64,000 bases of DNA from Poindextera sp036272595 (GTDB lineage Bacteria; Pseudomonadota; Alphaproteobacteria; Caulobacterales; Caulobacteraceae). The first letter of the stretch is position 1; each line of letters starts with the position of its first letter. This document shows, one piece after another, positions 48,240-58,120 of this stretch. The notes below the pieces were generated by a model. That model did no database searches. It worked only from the letters and a program-made list of their open reading frames with translations, and had not been told where the DNA came from. Both the position numbers and the translations under genes were made by a program. Location: assembly GCA_036272595.1 (NCBI GenBank), contig DATAYM010000009.1, positions 1-64,000 of the forward strand, read 5' to 3'.

Positions 48240-51200
48240 ATGCACAACCTGCTCAGTCTCGACCAGCGGGTGCGGCGGGCGCGCCGGCGGCTCGGCGAGA
48301 TCGCCGCCTGGCGGGTGCGTGAGACCAAGCCGATCGACGGCTGGACCTTCGACGCCGACCCTATCGGGCTGGGCCAGGCCTGGCCGCGCAAGGACGGGGT
48401 GCATGAGCTGATCAGCGGCCCGTTCGAGGCCCCGGCGGAATGGCCGCTGGAGGAGACGCGCCTGTCGCTCGATGTCGGCGGCGAGAGCCTTTTGACCATC
48501 GTTCACGGCGACGGGAGCTGGCTGCAGCTCGGCCTCGACGTCAACCACAATGAATTTCCGCTCGACGCCCGCGGCGGCCGGCTGGAGGTCGAGGCGGTGG
48601 CGCGCAGCCCGTTCGGCCAGTTCGTCGCCGATCCGCGCCTGCGCCGCGCCGAGCTGCGCTGGGTCGAGGCCAGGCTGATCGAGCTGACCCGGACCATCGA
48701 GCTGGCCATCGGCCTCGCCGCCGGCCTGGGCGACCACGAGCTGGCGCCGATCCTGCTCGAGCTGGTCGAGGACGCCATGGCCAGCCTCGCCCTGCCCACC
48801 CGCACCGAGGACGTGGTCGGCCGCGAGAGCGTCTTCGCCCGCGGCTACGGCGGCCGCGATTCCGAGCCGCGCGACTGGCCGATCACGCCGCTGGACGAGA
48901 ACGCCCGCGACACGATCGGCCTGGCCGAGACCTGGCTGCGCGGCCAGCTGAAGGCGCTGAAGACCCGCTTCCCACCCCAAGGCGCGGTCGCCTATGTCGG
49001 CCACGCCCACCTGGACACGGCCTGGCTGTGGCCGATCGAGGAGACCCGGCGCAAGGCGCGGCGCACCTTCTCCACCGCCGTCGACCTGATCCGGCGCAAT
49101 CCCGACTTCCGCTTCGCCCAGTCCTTCGCCGAATACTATCGCTACCTGGAGGACGACGATCCGAAGCTGCTGGGCGAGGTCAAGGCGGCCGTGCAGGCCG
49201 GCGGCTGGGCCCCCACCGGCGGCTTGTGGGTCGAGCCGGACATCAACATGCCCTCAGGCGAGTCGCTGGTGCGCCAGGCCCTGTACGGCCAGCTCTATTT
49301 CCAGCGGGCGTTCGGCGCGCGCCATACGACCGGCTGGCTGCCCGACACCTTCGGCTTCTCGCCGGCCCTGCCGCAGATCCTGAAAGGCGCCGGCCTGAAA
49401 AGCCTCTTCACCATCAAGCTCGGCTGGTCGGAAACCAATCCCTTCCCGCACACCCGGTTCTGGTGGGAGGGCATCGACGGCTCGCGCGTCCTGGTGCAGC
49501 AGTTCAACCGGCCCGAGGACACCTATAACGGCCTGGTCGACCCGGCCTCGCTGCTGCGCGCCTGGCGCAACCACACCGACAAGCGCTTCGCGGCCGAGGT
49601 GCTGCAGCCGATCGGCTACGGCGACGGCGGCGGCGGGGTGACCGCCGAGATGATCGCGGCGCAGAAGGTGCTGGCCGACTTCCCCCATCTGCCGGCGACC
49701 CGCTTCGCCGCGCCGGAAGCCTATTTCGAGACGGCGCACCAGGAGGCGCAGACCGCGCCTTTCGCCACCTGGGTCGGCGAACTCTATCTGGAATATCACC
49801 GCGGCGTGCTGACCAGCCAGGGGCGCACCAAGCGCCTGCACCGCCGGGCCGAGCGCGACCTGGTGGCGGCCGAGGCGCTGGCCGGCATGGCGGCCCTGCT
49901 GGGCGAGGCGCAGCCGACCTCGCTGGCCGACCGCTGGCGCACGCTGATGGTCAACCAGTTCCACGACATCCTGCCCGGCTCCAGCATCACCGAGGTCTAT
50001 GTCCGCACCGAGCGGGAGCTGGCCGAGGTGGTGGAGGCGGCCGGAGAGGCCTGCGACGCGGCGCTCGGCCAGATCGCCGGACGCTTGAGCGCCGACGGCG
50101 ATGCGGCCCTGCTGATCGTCAATCCGGACCTGAACGACCGGCCGGTGCGGCTGGAGAGCGCCGAGCCGATCCCCGGCGGCCAAGCGGCGGAAGGCGGCTA
50201 TGTGCTGGCCTCGGGAGCGCGCGTTCCGGGCCTCGGCGCCCTGACCGGCGCGCCGGCGCCGCTGGGCGGGGTGAAGGTCGAGGCGCGGGCGCTGGAGAAC
50301 GACTTCGTGCGGGTCGAGCTGGCCGACGACGGCAGCCTGACACGGGTGTTCGACAAGCGGGCGAACCGCGAGGTGCTGGACGGGCGCGGCAACCAGATCT
50401 GGGCCTATCGCGACCAGCCGCGCGACTACGACGCCTGGGACATCGAAGGCGACTATCAGCGCGCCGGCGAGGAGATCGCCGCCGATTCCATCGAGATCGC
50501 CGAGGCCGGCGGCCAGCGCGGCGCGTTGCGCATCACCCGCAGAGTGAAGGCCTCGACCCTCATCCAGTCGGTGCGGCTGTGGGCCAATTCGCCGCGGATC
50601 GACTTCGCCACCTTCTTCGACTGGCGCGACCGGCGCATCCTGGTCAAGGCGCGCTTTCCCCTGGCCGTCCGCGCCGATTTCGCCACCTTCGAATGCGCCT
50701 TCGGCGTGCACCAGCGGCCGACCCATTCGAACACCAGCTGGGACGCGGCCAGGTTCGAGGTGGCGGCGCACCGGTTCGTCGACCTGTCCGAGCCCGGCTA
50801 CGGCGCGGCGCTGCTGAACGACGGCCGCTACGGCTGTCACGCGCGCGGCAACGAACTGGGATTGAGCCTGCTGCGCTCGCCGATCCTGCCGGACCGGCTG
50901 GCCGACGAGGGGGCGCAGGCCCTGACCTATGCCCTGCTGCCGCACGCCGGCGACTGGATCGCCGGCGGCGTGCTGGCCGAGGCCGAGGACCTGAACCGGC
51001 CGCTGTTCCACCGCCCGATCGGCGCCGGCCCGGAGGCGGAACACCGGTTCCTGAAGGTGGACGGGACGCCGGTGGCCCTGGGGGCCCTGAAGCCGGCCGA
51101 AGACGGCGACGGCCTCATCCTGCGCGTCTACGAACCGAACGGCGCGCGGGGCCCGGTGTCGGTCAAGGCCCCGAAGGGCTGGAGCTTGGCGGGCGAAGTC

Positions 51201-51284
51201 AGCCTGCTGGAAGACCCGGTCGAAACCGCCTCGGACCAGATCCGCCCCTTCCAGATCCGCAGCTGGCGGCTGCGGCGGGGTTAG
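48240..51284 (+). CDS. GH38 alpha-mannosidase
   Basis: A 1014-residue retaining mannosidase. The catalytic domain has the zinc site in VGHAHLDTAWLWPIEE near residue 260, the nucleophile aspartate in TGWLPDTFGFSPALPQ near residue 370 and the late zinc/helical-domain motif FHDILPGSSITEVY near residue 580; the C-terminal beta domains follow. No signal peptide is present, so it works in the cytoplasm on imported oligosaccharides. ATG 48201 is an alternative start. Its stop overlaps that of the convergent peptidase gene. Confidence 0.94.
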   Translation: MHNLLSLDQRVRRARRRLGEIAAWRVRETKPIDGWTFDADPIGLGQAWPRKDGVHELISGPFEAPAEWPLEETRLSLDVGGESLLTIVHGDGSWLQLGLDVNHNEFPLDARGGRLEVEAVARSPFGQFVADPRLRRAELRWVEARLIELTRTIELAIGLAAGLGDHELAPILLELVEDAMASLALPTRTEDVVGRESVFARGYGGRDSEPRDWPITPLDENARDTIGLAETWLRGQLKALKTRFPPQGAVAYVGHAHLDTAWLWPIEETRRKARRTFSTAVDLIRRNPDFRFAQSFAEYYRYLEDDDPKLLGEVKAAVQAGGWAPTGGLWVEPDINMPSGESLVRQALYGQLYFQRAFGARHTTGWLPDTFGFSPALPQILKGAGLKSLFTIKLGWSETNPFPHTRFWWEGIDGSRVLVQQFNRPEDTYNGLVDPASLLRAWRNHTDKRFAAEVLQPIGYGDGGGGVTAEMIAAQKVLADFPHLPATRFAAPEAYFETAHQEAQTAPFATWVGELYLEYHRGVLTSQGRTKRLHRRAERDLVAAEALAGMAALLGEAQPTSLADRWRTLMVNQFHDILPGSSITEVYVRTERELAEVVEAAGEACDAALGQIAGRLSADGDAALLIVNPDLNDRPVRLESAEPIPGGQAAEGGYVLASGARVPGLGALTGAPAPLGGVKVEARALENDFVRVELADDGSLTRVFDKRANREVLDGRGNQIWAYRDQPRDYDAWDIEGDYQRAGEEIAADSIEIAEAGGQRGALRITRRVKASTLIQSVRLWANSPRIDFATFFDWRDRRILVKARFPLAVRADFATFECAFGVHQRPTHSNTSWDAARFEVAAHRFVDLSEPGYGAALLNDGRYGCHARGNELGLSLLRSPILPDRLADEGAQALTYALLPHAGDWIAGGVLAEAEDLNRPLFHRPIGAGPEAEHRFLKVDGTPVALGALKPAEDGDGLILRVYEPNGARGPVSVKAPKGWSLAGEVSLLEDPVETASDQIRPFQIRSWRLRRG

Positions 51285-53041
51285 CGTCCCGGCGGCGCGG
51301 CTTCGTCGTAGAAACGGGCCAGGTCGGCCTTCATCGATTTCAGCGCCTCGGGGTTCAGGTAGACCATGTGGCCGGACGGATAGTAGGCGAAGCGGACATT
51401 GCCGCGCAGGGCCGGATCCAGCTGCATGTGGCCGAGGTCGTATTCGGTGCCGAAGAAGGGGGTGGCCAGGTCGTAGACGCCGTTCAGCGAATAGAGCAGC
51501 AGGTGCGGGTTCTCGCGCATCGCCTCGGAGAGATCGAGCGCCACGTCGGCCTGGTTGTTGTCGAGCCCCTCATAGCCGCCGAGCCCGGCGCCCTTGTGGC
51601 TGAAGTCCCATGGCGTGCCGGCGGAATAGTAGGTCGGCCGGTAGGTCAGGTCGGACGAATAGTCCAGGTCGTGGGCCAGATAGTCGTGGAAGGCGGCGAC
51701 GAAGGCGCCGGTGATGCCGGTGTCGGAAGGGTCGAACTCCGGCGAATCGCCGGCCGCGTCCACGTCCATGCCGGTGAAGCGGTCGTCGTAGCGGCCGAGG
51801 GTCAGCCGCTGGTCGCGCAGCAGCTCCTTGCGGAACCGGCCGGGCGCCACGCGCAGGTCGCTGGCCAGGATGTAGTCGACCGGCAGGCCGGTATAGCCGG
51901 CCATCGTCGTGGCGATGTCGCGCCGTTCGGCGTCGCCCAGATCCTGCCCCTTGGCCAGGGCCATGGCGTAGGGGCCGCGCGCCCAATCGCGCACCGCCTT
52001 CAGGAAGGCCGGCAGGTCGCCGGGATCGCTGGCCAGCCGGTGGTGGTAGGCGGCCGCGGCGGCGTAGCTGGGCAGGTAGTTGATCATCTCCTGGTCGAAG
52101 CCCGGCTGGCGGCGGCCGTAGTTGAGGATCGAGGAGAGCAGGATGACCCCGTTCAGCTGCACCCCGTCCTGCTGCAGCCGGTAGGACAGGCCGGCTGAGC
52201 GGGTGGTGCCGTAGGATTCGCCGAAGATGAACTTGGGCGCGTTCCAGCGGCCGTTGGCGGTGAGATAGCGCTCGATGCCGCGGGCGAAGGCGTCGATGTC
52301 CTGGTCGGTGCCCCAGAAGGCCTTCAGCTTGGTGTCGCCCAGCGGCCGCGAGAAGCCGGCCCCGACGGCGTCGAGGAAGACCAGGTCGGACTTGTCGAGC
52401 AGGCTCTCGTCGTTGTTGGCGATGTCGTAGGGAGCGTTGTGGGTGGGCAGGGGGCTGTCGGTGCGCACCCGGACCGGCCCCAGCGAGCCCATGTGCAGCC
52501 AGAGGCTCGAGGAGCCCGGGCCGCCATTATAGAGGAAGGTCACCGGCCGGTGCGGATCGCCGGTGGTGTAGGCGACATAGAACATGCTGGCGGTTGGCTT
52601 GCCCTCGTCGTCGCGGAGGGTGAGCGTCCCGGCCGTGGCCGTATAGGCGATGGAGCGGCCGCCGATCATGGCGGTGTGACGGGTGACGCGGCGGATCTCG
52701 GCGATCGGGGCGGTGGCGATGTCGGCGTCGGAAAGCTTGCGGCAGCGGGCGCGGTCGGCGCGGGCGTCGCTCTTGGCCTTGTCGCCGTCGTCGCCGGAAT
52801 CGCCGCCCGCATGCGGTTCGCAATCGGCGTCGGCATGGCTGTCGCGGTCGGGCGTGGTCTTGGCGCCCTCGGTGCGACCGGGCTCGTCGGCGGCGAGGCC
52901 CAGGGGATGGGTGGCGGCCTCGGCGCGCCGCTCGGCCTGCATGCTCGCGTCGGGGCCGGTGTCGCGGGTCTGGGCCCAGGCCGCCGGCGCGCCGCACAGC
53001 AGCGCCATTGCGACGACGACGGAGAAAAAAGTTCGGCGCAT
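51281..53041 (-). CDS. Exported serine carboxypeptidase-like protein (S10 family)
   Basis: A 586-residue protein with a signal peptide (cleavage near AAWAQ). An acidic, low-complexity stretch (about residues 60-100, rich in Asp, with two Cys) precedes the alpha/beta-hydrolase domain. The triad is visible: Ser in FGESYGTTRSAG near residue 240, Asp in GVYDLATPFFG and His in YYPSGHMVYLN. NGGPGSSSLWLHMG is the S10 oxyanion region. It should trim peptides in the periplasm. The ATG at 53041 is the only one that places the signal peptide properly. Confidence 0.9.
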   Translation of the reverse strand: MRRTFFSVVVAMALLCGAPAAWAQTRDTGPDASMQAERRAEAATHPLGLAADEPGRTEGAKTTPDRDSHADADCEPHAGGDSGDDGDKAKSDARADRARCRKLSDADIATAPIAEIRRVTRHTAMIGGRSIAYTATAGTLTLRDDEGKPTASMFYVAYTTGDPHRPVTFLYNGGPGSSSLWLHMGSLGPVRVRTDSPLPTHNAPYDIANNDESLLDKSDLVFLDAVGAGFSRPLGDTKLKAFWGTDQDIDAFARGIERYLTANGRWNAPKFIFGESYGTTRSAGLSYRLQQDGVQLNGVILLSSILNYGRRQPGFDQEMINYLPSYAAAAAYHHRLASDPGDLPAFLKAVRDWARGPYAMALAKGQDLGDAERRDIATTMAGYTGLPVDYILASDLRVAPGRFRKELLRDQRLTLGRYDDRFTGMDVDAAGDSPEFDPSDTGITGAFVAAFHDYLAHDLDYSSDLTYRPTYYSAGTPWDFSHKGAGLGGYEGLDNNQADVALDLSEAMRENPHLLLYSLNGVYDLATPFFGTEYDLGHMQLDPALRGNVRFAYYPSGHMVYLNPEALKSMKADLARFYDEAAPPGR

Positions 53042-53125
53042 TTCGATCCCACCGTTGGTCCCTGGGCCAGATATAGCACCCGCACCGGCGGCATGGTGAA
53101 GTGGGACCGGATCGGAGTGTCCCCC

Positions 53126-54133
53126 ATGCAGACCATGACCCCGGCCCTGGCCGAACAGTTCGCCGCCATCGCGCTCGGCCATGTCGGCCGCGAATATCCG
53201 AACAAGCTGGATCAGGTGCTGGCCGGACCGGCCGACCTGCAATCGCCGCGCGCCATGCATCCGATCTTCTACGGCAGCTTCGACTGGCATTCGTCCGTGC
53301 ACAGCCATTGGCTGCTGGCGCGGATTCTGCGGCGGTTTCCGGATGTCGAGTCGGCCGGCGCCGTCCGCGCCTGGCTGGAGGGCGCCTTCACCGCCCCCAA
53401 GGCCCATGCCGAGCTCGTCTATCTGGACCGGCCTGGCGCGGCGCGTTTCGAGCGACCCTATGGCTGGGCCTGGCTTTTGATGCTGCAGGCGGAGCTGGAA
53501 GTCCATCACTCCGATGATGGACGGCGCTGGGCGGCGGCGCTGCGGCCGCTGGCGCGAGCGTTCGAGCGGCGGTTCCTGGCCTGGCTGCCGATGGCCGACT
53601 ATCCGGTGCGCATCGGCATGCACGGCAGCTCGGCCTTCGCCCTGATCCTGGCGCACCGCTACGCACCGTGGGCGGACGATCCCGGCTTCGCCGAGGCGCT
53701 GAAGGCGGCGGCGCGACGCTGGTTCGCCGCCGACGCCGGCTGCCAGGCCTGGGAGCCCAGCGGCGCCGACTTCCTGTCGCCGGCCCTGGTCGAGGCCGAG
53801 TGCATGCGGCTGACCTTGCCGCCGGCCGAATTCGCCCCGTGGTTCGAGGCCTTCCTGCCCGATCTCGCGCGCGGCGAGCCGTCGACCCTGTTCACGCCGG
53901 CCGGCGTCAGCGATCGCAGCGACGGCCAGATCGCTCATCTGGACGGCCTCAACCTCAGCCGCGCCTGGTGCTGGGCCCACCTGGCCGCCGCCGCGCCGCC
54001 GGCCGCCCGGCCGCGCATCGATGAGACGGTGGAGCGCCATCTTGCCGTCGCCCTGCCGCACCTGGCCGCCGACTATATGGGCGAGCATTGGCTGGCCAGC
54101 TTCGCCCTGCTGGCGCTGGACGACCGGGACTAG
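53126..54133 (+). CDS. DUF2891 protein
   Basis: A 335-residue cytoplasmic protein with FYGSFDWHSSVHSHWLLARI near residue 50 and repeated Trp-rich helices, typical of DUF2891, which resembles an all-alpha (alpha/alpha)-toroid fold. No enzymatic activity is established for the family to my knowledge. GGAG lies eight bases before the ATG. It diverges from the S10 peptidase gene across 84 bases. Confidence 0.85.
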   Translation: MQTMTPALAEQFAAIALGHVGREYPNKLDQVLAGPADLQSPRAMHPIFYGSFDWHSSVHSHWLLARILRRFPDVESAGAVRAWLEGAFTAPKAHAELVYLDRPGAARFERPYGWAWLLMLQAELEVHHSDDGRRWAAALRPLARAFERRFLAWLPMADYPVRIGMHGSSAFALILAHRYAPWADDPGFAEALKAAARRWFAADAGCQAWEPSGADFLSPALVEAECMRLTLPPAEFAPWFEAFLPDLARGEPSTLFTPAGVSDRSDGQIAHLDGLNLSRAWCWAHLAAAAPPAARPRIDETVERHLAVALPHLAADYMGEHWLASFALLALDDRD

Positions 54134-54137
54134 CGGC

Positions 54138-54892
54138 TCAACGCTTCAGGAACCCATCGATGCCGTCGCGGGCGGCGGCGAGGGCGAGGTTCTCCACCAT
54201 GGCCTCCGAGGCGATGGCGTAGGCCTCGGCGAGCGGCGCATCGATCTGGCGGCGGAAGGCGGCCTTGCCGATGGCGATGGCCTCCGGCGGCTTGGCGGCG
54301 ATCAGCCGGGCGGCCTCGTCGACCAGGCCGTCCAGCTCGCCGGCCGGCACGGCGCCGTTGATCAGGCCGAGTTCCACGGCGCGCGCGGCTTCGATGAACC
54401 GGCCGGTCAGCAGCATGTCGGCCGCCGCCTTGCGGCCCACGGCCCGGCCGAGCGCCACGCCGGGGGTCGAGCAGAACAGGCCGAGATCGACGCCGGAGAC
54501 CGCGAACCGCGCGGAGTCGGCGGCATAGGCCAGGTCGCAGCTGGCGACCAGCTGGCAGCCGGCCGCCACCGCCGCGCCCTGCACCTGGGCGATGACCGGG
54601 ACCCGGACCGCGCCGATGGCCATCATCAGGGCCGAGCATTGGGCGAACAGGGCGGCGTGTCCGGCCCTGTCCTCCGAGGCGCGCAACTCGCCGAGGTCGT
54701 GGCCGGCGCAGTAGATCCGCCCCGCCCGCCCAGCACGACCACCCGCACGCGGATATCGGCCGCCGCTTCCGCCAGCGCCGCGCCGAGGGCGTCCATCATG
54801 GCGGTGGAGAGCACGTTGGCCCGGTCCGGATCGTTCAGCGTCAGCCGCGCCACCGGCCCGTCGATCGCCTTGAGGACCAGATCACCGGCCAT
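54138..54892 (-). pseudogene. Enoyl-CoA hydratase with a one-base frameshift
   Basis: The first part (MAGDLVLKAIDGPVARLTLN to RVRVVVLGG) and the second part (beginning RIYCAGHDLGELRASED and ending DGIDGFLKR) together make a complete crotonase-fold protein, but they lie in different frames. The switch falls in the GC run at 54716-54731. Adding one base gives 251 residues, the normal family length. LGLFCSTPGVALGRAVGR resembles the ECHDC3-like branch. Either a true recent inactivation or a sequencing error in a G/C run would explain it. Confidence 0.8.
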
Positions 54893-54896
54893 GGCG

Positions 54897-55289
54897 TCAT
54901 TTCCCGCCCGGCCTGGGGGAGAAGCCGGGCTTGAGGGAAACGTAGAGCCTGTACACCGCCTCCATGTAGAGGGCGGCCGGATGGGCGGCGCAGTAGGCGC
55001 GGATGAAGGCTTGCTGGTCGGGAACCGGCCGCGCCTTCAGGTCGACCGTCGGCCGGGAGGCATCCATCTGGGCCAGGTTCCAGCCGGTCATCCAGCCCTG
55101 GGCCCATGAGAAATACAGCGTCTTGCGGCCGGGGTCGGCGGCGGAGGCCCTGAGGAATTCGGAACAGGCATAGGTCCCGACTCCCTCGCCGGCGGCCGTG
55201 TCGGCCATGGCCGGGGCGAGCGGGGCGAACACCAGCGCCGCCGCACAGACGGCGCTCAGGAGCTTGCCAAACCGGACTATCTTATCCAT
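54897..55289 (-). CDS. Secreted protein of unknown function
   Basis: A 130-residue protein. The signal peptide (residues 1 to about 28, cleavage near APAMADT) is followed by TYACSEFLRASAADPG, FSWAQGWMTGWNLAQ and RAYCAAHPAALYMEAVYRLY; two cysteines are conserved-looking. It resembles small HdeA-like or Rap1a-like secreted proteins in style but I do not recognise the family. It ends four bases before the start of the frameshifted enoyl-CoA hydratase, so the two share a transcript. Confidence 0.7.
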   Translation of the reverse strand: MDKIVRFGKLLSAVCAAALVFAPLAPAMADTAAGEGVGTYACSEFLRASAADPGRKTLYFSWAQGWMTGWNLAQMDASRPTVDLKARPVPDQQAFIRAYCAAHPAALYMEAVYRLYVSLKPGFSPRPGGK

Positions 55290-55553
55290 CGGACGGCCCG
55301 CCGGTGAACCGCCAGTAGGCCCGCCACGCGCCGGCGAGGTCAACCCCGCCGTCAGAAGGCGCAGGCCACGCGCCCGGGTGACGGTTTTCGAGCGCGCGGC
55401 GTTTCTGCCGCCTTGCTCTTGTCGCCGGGCTACGGCTCAATCGGTGCGGTAGCCGCACTTGTCGGGAGTCGGCCATCTTCGCGACAATCCTGCCTGATTG
55501 AAACAGAGAGACGTTCGGGCCGCCTTCCTGGGCGGCGGAGGGACCAGCTGAAC

Positions 55554-56243
55554 ATGCGGACCATCGCGGTCATCGCGCTGAAGGGCGGCTCGGGAAAGAC
55601 CACGGTGGCCTCGCACATCGCCCTGGCGGCGCATCTGCGCGGCCTGAAGACCCTGGTCGCCGACACCGACCCGCAGCGCTCGGCCACCGAGGTGTTCAAG
55701 GCGCGCGCGGCCGACGGCCCGACCTGCGTCTCGGCCATCGGCCAGAGCCTGTTCGCCGCCCAGGTCGCCGGGGTCGGCTCCGGCATGGACATGATGGTGA
55801 TCGACACCGCCGCCGGCGCGGTCGAGGACGTCACCCAGGCCATCGTGGTGGCCAACCATTCGCTGCTGGTGGTGCGCCCGACCCTGATGGACATCGCCGC
55901 GGCGGTGCGCACGGTCGACGTCATCCGCCGCCTGCGCAAGCCGGCCCTGGTGGTGGTCAACCAGGCCCCGACCAGCCGCGAAGGGGTCGAGCCGCCGTCG
56001 GTGAAGCGGGCCTTACGGGCCATCGAGGTCATGCGCCTGCCGGTCGTGCCCACCCTGTTGCGCGCGCGCTCGATCTACCAGTCGGCGCTGGAGACCGGCC
56101 GCTCGGCCGAGGAATGCTACGACGTCACCGCCGCCCGCGAGATCGCCGAGCTCTGGGCCTTCATCGAGCGCTTCACCTTCGGCAAGCGCAAAGGCGCCGA
56201 ACCGAGCGAGGTGGAGGACGAGGATCTGAAGTTCGCGCCCTGA
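55554..56243 (+). CDS. ParA-like ATPase (orphan)
   Basis: A 229-residue P-loop protein with the deviant Walker A KGGSGKTTVASH at residue 10 (two lysines, as in ParA/MinD), ADTDPQRSATEVF, and MMVIDTAAGAVEDV as Walker B. It lacks a partner parB or min gene nearby. Related orphan ParA proteins position cellular structures on the nucleoid. GGAGGG lies eleven bases before the ATG. It is much shorter than MipZ. Confidence 0.87.
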   Translation: MRTIAVIALKGGSGKTTVASHIALAAHLRGLKTLVADTDPQRSATEVFKARAADGPTCVSAIGQSLFAAQVAGVGSGMDMMVIDTAAGAVEDVTQAIVVANHSLLVVRPTLMDIAAAVRTVDVIRRLRKPALVVVNQAPTSREGVEPPSVKRALRAIEVMRLPVVPTLLRARSIYQSALETGRSAEECYDVTAAREIAELWAFIERFTFGKRKGAEPSEVEDEDLKFAP

Positions 56244-56330
56244 AGCTTCCCGGCCGGAAGCGCGCCGCAGTCGCCATCAAGATTCGTGGAACTGCGTCTA
56301 TAGTCGTTTCCGGCGCCGACGGAGGCTTGC

Positions 56331-57812
56331 TTGACCGCCCTGACCGAGACCAGACCCGAGAGCACGGCGCAAGACGCCGATATCGTGCTCACCGGCGTGC
56401 TCACCCGCGCCGACCACGAGACCTACAAGGAGCTGGGCTTCGACGTGCCGGCGGGGGTGCAGCGGCTGACCGTCGAATTCAGCTACACCGGCAAGGAGGA
56501 ACGGGCGACCATCGACCTCGGCCTGTTCGATCCCGAACGGTTCAGGGGCTGGAGCGGCGGCGACAAGGCCAGGTTCACCCTCTCGGCGCTGGATGCGACG
56601 CCGTCCTACCAGCCCGGACCGTTGATCCCCGGCCGCTGGACGCTGTTGCTCGGCGTGCCCAACATCCGCCCCGGCAAGCAGGCGGCCTATGTCGCCAGGA
56701 TCCGGTTCGACCGTGGCGAGCGCACCGCCGTCTCGTCCTTTTCCGACGAGCCGCTGCAGATGGGCGCGCGCTGGTACCGCGGCGACCTGCACATGCACAC
56801 CTGCCACAGCGACGGCACGGTCGAGGCCAGGAGCGGCGGCCGGCGCGTGCCCGGCCCGGTCTATCGCACGGTCGAGGCCGCCGCCGCCCGCGGCGTCGAC
56901 TTCATCGCCGTCACCGACCACAACGCGGTGTCCCACCACCACGCGCTGCGCGAGCTGCAGCCCTATTTCGACAAGTTGCTGCTGATCCCCGGGGTCGAGG
57001 TCACCACCTTCCACGGCCACGCCGGGGTGCTGGGGGCCATCGGCTTCGTCGAGTTCCGCCTCTCCAGCCCGCACCTGCGCCGGGTGCGCGACCTGCAGGA
57101 TGCGGTGGAGCGCCAGCACGGCCTGTTTTCCATCAACCACCCGGCGTTGCCGTCCAACGAGCTGTGCATGGGCTGCGGCTGGACGGCGGAATCGACCGAT
57201 TACGCGCGGGTCGCCTCGATCGAGGTGGTCAACGGAGGCGCGGTTGGAGCCCAGGGCGGCGGGGCCGAAGGGGTCTTTTCCGGCCTGCCCTTCTGGGAGG
57301 CGCGGCTGAACGAGGGTTTCCGCCCCACCGCCATCGGCGGCAGCGACAACCACAAGCCCGACGACGGCGGCGCCAAGCCTTCGTCGGTCGCGTCGCCGAC
57401 CACGGTGGTCTGGGCCGAAAACCTCTCCGAGCGCGCCATTCTCGACGCCATCCGCGCCGGCCGGGTGTTCATCGACGTGGCCGGCGCCGGCGACCGGGTG
57501 CTGGAGCTGACCGCCTGGGTCGGCGAGCGCACCGTCCACATGGGCGAGTCGATCACCGCCGCCGATGGCGAGGTCGTCGCCTTCCACGCCCGGCTGCAGG
57601 GCCTGAGCGGCGGCCGGATCGAGGTGATCGAGGACGGCCAGGTCTTGGCCGACGCCGCTCCCGGGGTCTCCGACGACCCCGCCGCCTCGCTCGACCTTCG
57701 CTGGACCAGCGACGGCGGCCGCCACTGGCTCCGCCTCAACGCCCGCGACGCCGAAGGCAGGCTGATGCTGATCGGCAACCCGATCTACGTGAATTTCGCT
57801 GAGCGGGGCTAG
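56331..57812 (+). CDS. CehA/McbA-type PHP-domain metallohydrolase
   Basis: A 493-residue cytoplasmic protein. A beta-rich domain (residues 1 to about 145) precedes the PHP domain with metal ligands in YRGDLHMHTCHSDG (near residue 150) and FIAVTDHNAVSHHH. FSINHPALPSNELCMG and GGSDNHKP contribute further histidines and an aspartate. A C-terminal beta domain closes it. The family hydrolyses phosphoesters or related bonds; the substrate here is unknown. The start is TTG with GGAGG five bases upstream. Confidence 0.87.
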   Translation: MTALTETRPESTAQDADIVLTGVLTRADHETYKELGFDVPAGVQRLTVEFSYTGKEERATIDLGLFDPERFRGWSGGDKARFTLSALDATPSYQPGPLIPGRWTLLLGVPNIRPGKQAAYVARIRFDRGERTAVSSFSDEPLQMGARWYRGDLHMHTCHSDGTVEARSGGRRVPGPVYRTVEAAAARGVDFIAVTDHNAVSHHHALRELQPYFDKLLLIPGVEVTTFHGHAGVLGAIGFVEFRLSSPHLRRVRDLQDAVERQHGLFSINHPALPSNELCMGCGWTAESTDYARVASIEVVNGGAVGAQGGGAEGVFSGLPFWEARLNEGFRPTAIGGSDNHKPDDGGAKPSSVASPTTVVWAENLSERAILDAIRAGRVFIDVAGAGDRVLELTAWVGERTVHMGESITAADGEVVAFHARLQGLSGGRIEVIEDGQVLADAAPGVSDDPAASLDLRWTSDGGRHWLRLNARDAEGRLMLIGNPIYVNFAERG

Positions 57813-57817
57813 GGCGC

Positions 57818-58075
57818 ATGTCTATGCGCATACTCACGGTCTCACCGGACAGCCAACTCGCTCTAGACGATGACCTTCTGAAACACCTGAGCGTTCGACC
57901 CGGTGAGCAGGTCGCCATTGAGGCGCTTCCCGACGGTCGGATCGAGATGAAGGCGGTGAGACCAACCGGCAGGATTTCCGATGTTTTCGGACGCCTGAAA
58001 CGAGAGAACGGACCGTCCCTTTCGATCGACGAGGTGAGCGGGATCGGCCAGGATGGCTGGGCCGGCAAGCGGTGA
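57818..58075 (+). CDS. AbrB/MazE-type antitoxin-like DNA-binding protein
   Basis: An 85-residue protein with the swapped-hairpin pattern LTVSPDSQLALDDDLLKHL and PGEQVAIEALPDGRIEM, then a tail of the kind that binds a VapC or MazF toxin. It starts at ATG 57818 or 57824. No toxin gene follows: only GTGAAGCTC and a 12-14 codon frame up to a stop near 58122. It therefore appears to be solitary or the survivor of a broken pair. Confidence 0.75.
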   Translation: MSMRILTVSPDSQLALDDDLLKHLSVRPGEQVAIEALPDGRIEMKAVRPTGRISDVFGRLKRENGPSLSIDEVSGIGQDGWAGKR

Positions 58076-58120
58076 AGCTCATGGAAGCCCAAGGCGAGAC
58101 GGCGCGCCTGCTGTTCTAGG

